Shown: in pieces, positions 61,113 through 64,000 of the stretch | Position numbering within the stretch: the first letter of the stretch is position 1 | How the letters are laid out: each line of letters starts with the position of its first letter | Assembly: GCF_004000905.1 (NCBI RefSeq) | Contig: NZ_BIMD01000018.1 | Coordinates: 1-64,000 of the forward strand | Direction of reading: 5' to 3' | Origin: Paenibacillus humicus NBRC 102415 | GTDB lineage: Bacteria; Bacillota; Bacilli; Paenibacillales; Paenibacillaceae | Length of the DNA stretch: 64,000 nucleotides | Program-made: the position numbers and the translations under genes | The notes under the pieces: model-generated | Database searches by the model: none | Told to the model about the DNA's origin: nothing | The model's input: only the letters and a program-made list of their open reading frames with translations

Positions 61113-62389
61113 GCAGCAGAGGCATCGTCATGGAGGCCAGAGGCAACAAGCTGGTCGTGCTGACGCAAGAAGGCGGCTTCCGGAAAGTGAGGGGGCTCGG
61201 AGACGAGAGAATCGGCCAAGAGATCGTCCTTACAGCACAGCGGAAGCTGCTCAGAATGCCCAAGGGCCTCATTCCCGCCGCCGTCATTCTGATTCTGATC
61301 GCCCTGCCTGCTTTCTGGGCGGCTCGGGCCGAGGCTCACCCGGTGGTCGCTTACCTCAGCCTGGATGTGAATCCCAGCTTTGAAATCGGCGTGGACCGCG
61401 AACTGAACGTGCGCAAGCTGGAGGCGATGAACGACGATGCCCTTCCGTTCGTGGAAGGACTTCAATACGAGGGGCTGCCCGCCGAAAAGGTCATGGAGCT
61501 GCTGGCCCGGAGACTGGCGGAATCTTCCTATCTGGGCAGCGGCGGCGGAGCGGAAGTCATCCTGGCCGGAGTCAAGCTGGATGCGGGAGCGGGCAATGCG
61601 GTGGCGCAGCTGAGCCGGCAGGCCGAGCAGGCGCTGCTGAGCGCAGCCGGTTCCGCCCAAGCTTCCGGAATCCATGTCACCTCGCTGGAATCCACCGAGG
61701 CGGTTCGGGAGGCGGCGGCCGCCAAAGGCTTGTCCACGGGCAGAATGACGGTGTATCTGCTGGCCAAGAGCCAGGGCTACAATGTCAGTCTGGATCAATT
61801 CCGCAGCGGGGCGATTCGGGAAGTCCTCTCCTGGGACGGAGGCGTGGACGCTTTGGTCGGCGACAGCCAAAAAATCGGCAGCGAGAAGCTGCAGGAGCAG
61901 CTTGAACGCGAGAAGAAAGTCGCTGCGACCGCGCTTCCTCCCGCATCTCCCGTACGAAAGGCATCTCCAGCTCCCCAGGAGCGGCCTGCCGGCGCAGCCG
62001 TCCGCCAGCAATCGGCCAAGCCGTCAGCGTCTCCCAAGCCGTCAGCGTCTCCCAAGCCGTCAGCGAAGGCATTCAAGCGGGATGCAGCCGGGGCAGGGGA
62101 CAGGTCGGGCGCCGAGCGGATTCGCGATTCCAGACAGCGGGCGGAGCATCGGCATTGGCAGGGCGGAGATCATAAATCGTTCGGCGATCCGGAACGGAAG
62201 CGCCTCGAGGCCGAAAAGCTGCTGAAGGAAAAAGCTGAAGCCGCACGCGCAAAACTGGATGACAAGGCGCGCAAAGCAAGGGAGAAACGAAGAGCAGAGA
62301 TTGAGGAAGCCTTGAAGCGCCGTCATGAAGAAATGGAACGGCATGCCGGACAGCAGCGCGGCCATAACGAACAGCGCAAGCCGAATTGA
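61109..62389 (+). CDS. rsgI: Anti-sigma-I factor RsgI
   Basis: A 426-residue single-pass membrane protein. Residues 1-55 are the cytoplasmic RsgI_N domain that binds SigI (GIVMEARGNKLVVLTQEGGF). One membrane helix lies near residues 55-72 (IPAAVILILIALPAFWAARA). The extracellular part starts with AYLSLDVNPSFEIGVDRELN, the conserved RsgI segment. A Pro/Ser/Lys repeat linker follows, then a charged helical C-terminus rich in Lys, Arg and Glu. No carbohydrate-binding module, as in clostridial RsgI, is present. The GTG start overlaps the sigI stop. Confidence 0.92.
   Translation: MSSRGIVMEARGNKLVVLTQEGGFRKVRGLGDERIGQEIVLTAQRKLLRMPKGLIPAAVILILIALPAFWAARAEAHPVVAYLSLDVNPSFEIGVDRELNVRKLEAMNDDALPFVEGLQYEGLPAEKVMELLARRLAESSYLGSGGGAEVILAGVKLDAGAGNAVAQLSRQAEQALLSAAGSAQASGIHVTSLESTEAVREAAAAKGLSTGRMTVYLLAKSQGYNVSLDQFRSGAIREVLSWDGGVDALVGDSQKIGSEKLQEQLEREKKVAATALPPASPVRKASPAPQERPAGAAVRQQSAKPSASPKPSASPKPSAKAFKRDAAGAGDRSGAERIRDSRQRAEHRHWQGGDHKSFGDPERKRLEAEKLLKEKAEAARAKLDDKARKAREKRRAEIEEALKRRHEEMERHAGQQRGHNEQRKPN
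62016..62065 (+). repeat. 18-bp tandem coding repeat in rsgI
   Basis: The unit CCAAGCCGTCAGCGTCTC occurs at 62016 and 62034, with a partial third at 62052, encoding KPSASP repeats in the extracellular linker. Confidence 0.9.
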
Positions 62390-62462
62390 CCCCGCGCCGG
62401 AAGCCCGCTCCGCACCTATCCTGATGCTTCCGAAACTAGCAATATTCGACATTATTTCCGAT

Positions 62463-62491
62463 TGACACTGATATTGGCGAAACCTATGATA
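62463..62491 (+). promoter_or_regulatory. Strong sigma-A promoter of the RsbT-like/kinase operon
   Basis: TTGACA, a 17-base spacer and TATGAT. Transcription should start near 62498, which rules out the ATG at 62493 as start of the first gene. Confidence 0.85.
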
Positions 62492-62561
62492 AATGTACGA
62501 ATACGACGGCTTGAACACGTATCCAAGCATCCAGAATGGAACGGGGGGGGCGGACTCGTAC

Positions 62562-62981
62562 ATGGAGATGGAATTGTTCAACATCAACAATGTCAAGGAT
62601 GCCATCAAGGCTCGCCAGAGAGGCAGAGAGCTTGCGAGGGATCTCGGCTTCGGTATCATCGACCAGACGCGGATCGCGTACGCCATATCGGAATTGTCAG
62701 GCTGTTTCGTGGAAATGCATCAAAGGAGCCAAATGCTGATGGGACGGGTAAGGGGCGATTCCGGTGAAACCGGAATGGAATGGTCCTTGATCGGCAGCAG
62801 CGATTTTTCCCCCGAGATGGAGGAAGAATGGAAATCGCTCTGGTCCGAGGAATGGGATATGGCCATTACCCGCCGAGTCGGCACCTGCATTACTTTCCGC
62901 AAGTGGCTGCCTCCCTCCTACTACATGGACTCTACGCCGGTGCAGCTTCAGCTGTTCGCCACAGGAGAGGAGCAGAGTTAA
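62562..62981 (+). CDS. Degenerate RsbT-like protein
   Basis: A 139-residue protein. Residues 5-45 (INNVKDAIKARQRGRELARD, then LGFGIIDQTRIAYAISELSG) align closely with the N-terminus of RsbT, the switch kinase of the stressosome. The rest diverges: the N-box Asn after ISEL is replaced, and neither the DxGxG nor the GxGxG ATP-lid motif is visible. So it is probably a non-catalytic relative. The ATG at 62562 is 11 bases after a G8 tract; the one at 62568 is an alternative. It is coupled by TAATG to the kinase gene. Confidence 0.8.
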   Translation: MEMELFNINNVKDAIKARQRGRELARDLGFGIIDQTRIAYAISELSGCFVEMHQRSQMLMGRVRGDSGETGMEWSLIGSSDFSPEMEEEWKSLWSEEWDMAITRRVGTCITFRKWLPPSYYMDSTPVQLQLFATGEEQS

Positions 62982-64000
62982 TGCAGGCAATTCGAAAGCG
63001 CTATTTTCCGGCGCTTGCCGAATACATCCGCAGCGGTAGCGAGGCTTCGCTCTATCAAGCTACGGAACTTGGGAAGACCTTTCACAATATCGGTCCCGAA
63101 GAGGTTATAGCCGTCCATGAAGAATGCATGCGCAACATCGTCCTCAACGTAGAGTCGGAGGAAGCGCTGGAACTGTACAACCGATCCTTTCTTTTTTTGA
63201 TCGAGCTGATGGTCGCCTACCGGTTCCGGCATCAGCAGGAGCGGACGCCGGATCAGAGGTACACGGAGATGCGGGAGATGCTCTCCCGCTCTTATCGTTC
63301 CTTCGAGAGGGTCAAGAGCAAGTATGAGAATGTCCTGCAGCATATGGACAGCGGCATCGCCCTCTTCGACAACGACAACATGCTGACGTTCATGAATCTG
63401 CAGATGGCGAGATTCCTGGACGTTCCCCGCAAAACGCTGATCGGCTGCAGCATCCTCGATATTTTGAGGCATCAGCAGCTGAGCCGCACGACGAGGCGGC
63501 TGCTGGTGAGGCTCTACCGGGAAATCATCCTTCGCCGAAACAAATACTTCGAGTTCCAGGACAGCAGCGGACGACATCTGCTGATTACGGCCACCTCCAG
63601 CGAGCAGCTGGACGGCGATTATCTGATCAGCATGAAGGACGTGTCCGAGTACAAGCAGATCGAGCAGACGGCATACCAGAACGACAAGCTGGCGATGCTC
63701 GGCAAGATCGCCGCATCCATCGCGCATGAAATACGCAATCCCCTGACCTCGATACGGGGATTCATCCAGCTGCTCCGGCCTCATCTGGTCGAGCTGGGCA
63801 AAGAAGAATACGCCAAGATCATGGTGGCCGAGATCGACCGGGCCAACGACATCATCTATGAGTTCCTCAACTCCTCCAAGCCTACGGCACCGATGAAGCA
63901 AACCATCTCCCTGACATCATTGCTCAAAGAAGTCAGCCTGCTCAGCGAGAGCGAGGCGCTCCTGCACAATTGCGAGATTTACCTGGAATCGCATGAAGTC
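62981..64000 (+). CDS. Histidine kinase with N-terminal RsbU_N domain (3' end outside the window)
   Basis: 340 residues are visible. Residues 1-85 match the RsbU N-terminal domain, which in B. subtilis binds RsbT: RYFPALAEYI, ASLYQATELGKTF, GPEEVIAVHEE and FLFLIELMVAY line up with RsbU. A PAS domain follows (about 110-215: MDSGIALFDNDNMLTFMN). Then comes a HisKA domain with the phosphoacceptor His249 in SIAHEIRNPLTSIRGFIQLL, of the sporulation-kinase type. No membrane segment is seen, so it is cytosolic. The ATP-binding domain should lie past the right edge. The ATG overlaps the stop of the RsbT-like gene. Confidence 0.9.
   Translation, partial: MQAIRKRYFPALAEYIRSGSEASLYQATELGKTFHNIGPEEVIAVHEECMRNIVLNVESEEALELYNRSFLFLIELMVAYRFRHQQERTPDQRYTEMREMLSRSYRSFERVKSKYENVLQHMDSGIALFDNDNMLTFMNLQMARFLDVPRKTLIGCSILDILRHQQLSRTTRRLLVRLYREIILRRNKYFEFQDSSGRHLLITATSSEQLDGDYLISMKDVSEYKQIEQTAYQNDKLAMLGKIAASIAHEIRNPLTSIRGFIQLLRPHLVELGKEEYAKIMVAEIDRANDIIYEFLNSSKPTAPMKQTISLTSLLKEVSLLSESEALLHNCEIYLESHEV

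Noticed and set aside
62493-62561. ATG at 62493 as the start of the RsbT-like gene
   Set aside because: It lies one base after the -10 element of a strong promoter, upstream of the expected transcription start.

Overview
The window looks like chromosomal DNA from a high-GC, endospore-forming Gram-positive bacterium of the Paenibacillaceae (Paenibacillus or a close relative). The signs are a YlbJ sporulation membrane protein, YycC, a YneK-like DUF2621 protein, a SigI/RsgI pair, a tRNA-sensing T-box leader on ilvB, an L20-type leader on infC with an ATT start codon, strong AGGAGG ribosome sites with many TTG/GTG starts, and sigma-A promoters often carrying an extended -10 TGn. I found no tRNA or rRNA gene, prophage, insertion sequence or CRISPR array. 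The species is not determined.

Layout. 1-7.4 kb: a truncated CDS end, NAD kinase, YlbJ, a 30-residue membrane peptide, truncated haemoglobin, a DUF2225 protein, YycC, oligoendopeptidase F and fructose-6-phosphate aldolase. 7.45-18.7 kb: one ten-gene operon for a Gram-positive Tad/Flp-type pilus (CpaE-like, CpaF, TadB, TadC, Flp pilin, two TadE-like proteins, a DUF5702 protein, a prepilin peptidase and a DUF6382-FHA protein), led by a promoter followed at once by an intrinsic terminator. 18.7-31.6 kb: an epimerase, a lipoprotein, DUF2621, endonuclease IV with a long C-terminal extension, PurU, transketolase, PpnP, a beta-hydroxyacid dehydrogenase, Pgi, YigZ, an orphan CysA-like ATPase and a HAD phosphatase. 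31.8-49.7 kb: a CtpB-like protease, methionine aminopeptidase, an M24 peptidase, a cupin, a surface HtrA-like protease, a B12/radical-SAM protein, ManA, a VOC protein, the MnmL/MnmM tRNA-modification pair, TrmB, a PAP2 phosphatase, a GT2 glycosyltransferase, infC-rpmI-rplT and a Gly/Pro/Tyr-rich protein.

50.2-58 kb: branched-chain amino acid synthesis. A leucine-type T-box drives ilvB-ilvN; ilvC has its own promoter and a long structured leader; leuA follows; leuB is separated by an opposite-strand acetyltransferase and has a Fur-like box upstream. ilvD and leuCD are not in the window. 58-64 kb: a 2-Cys peroxiredoxin, three small proteins without recognised function, sigI-rsgI, and finally an operon of a degenerate RsbT-like protein translationally coupled to a histidine kinase whose N-terminus is an RsbU_N (RsbT-binding) domain. 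That last pair is the most novel candidate here: a stressosome/partner-switch input apparently wired to a two-component kinase. The other leading observations are the attenuator-like leader of the tad operon, the ilvC leader RNA, a possible SigI autoregulatory promoter and the Fur-like box at leuB.
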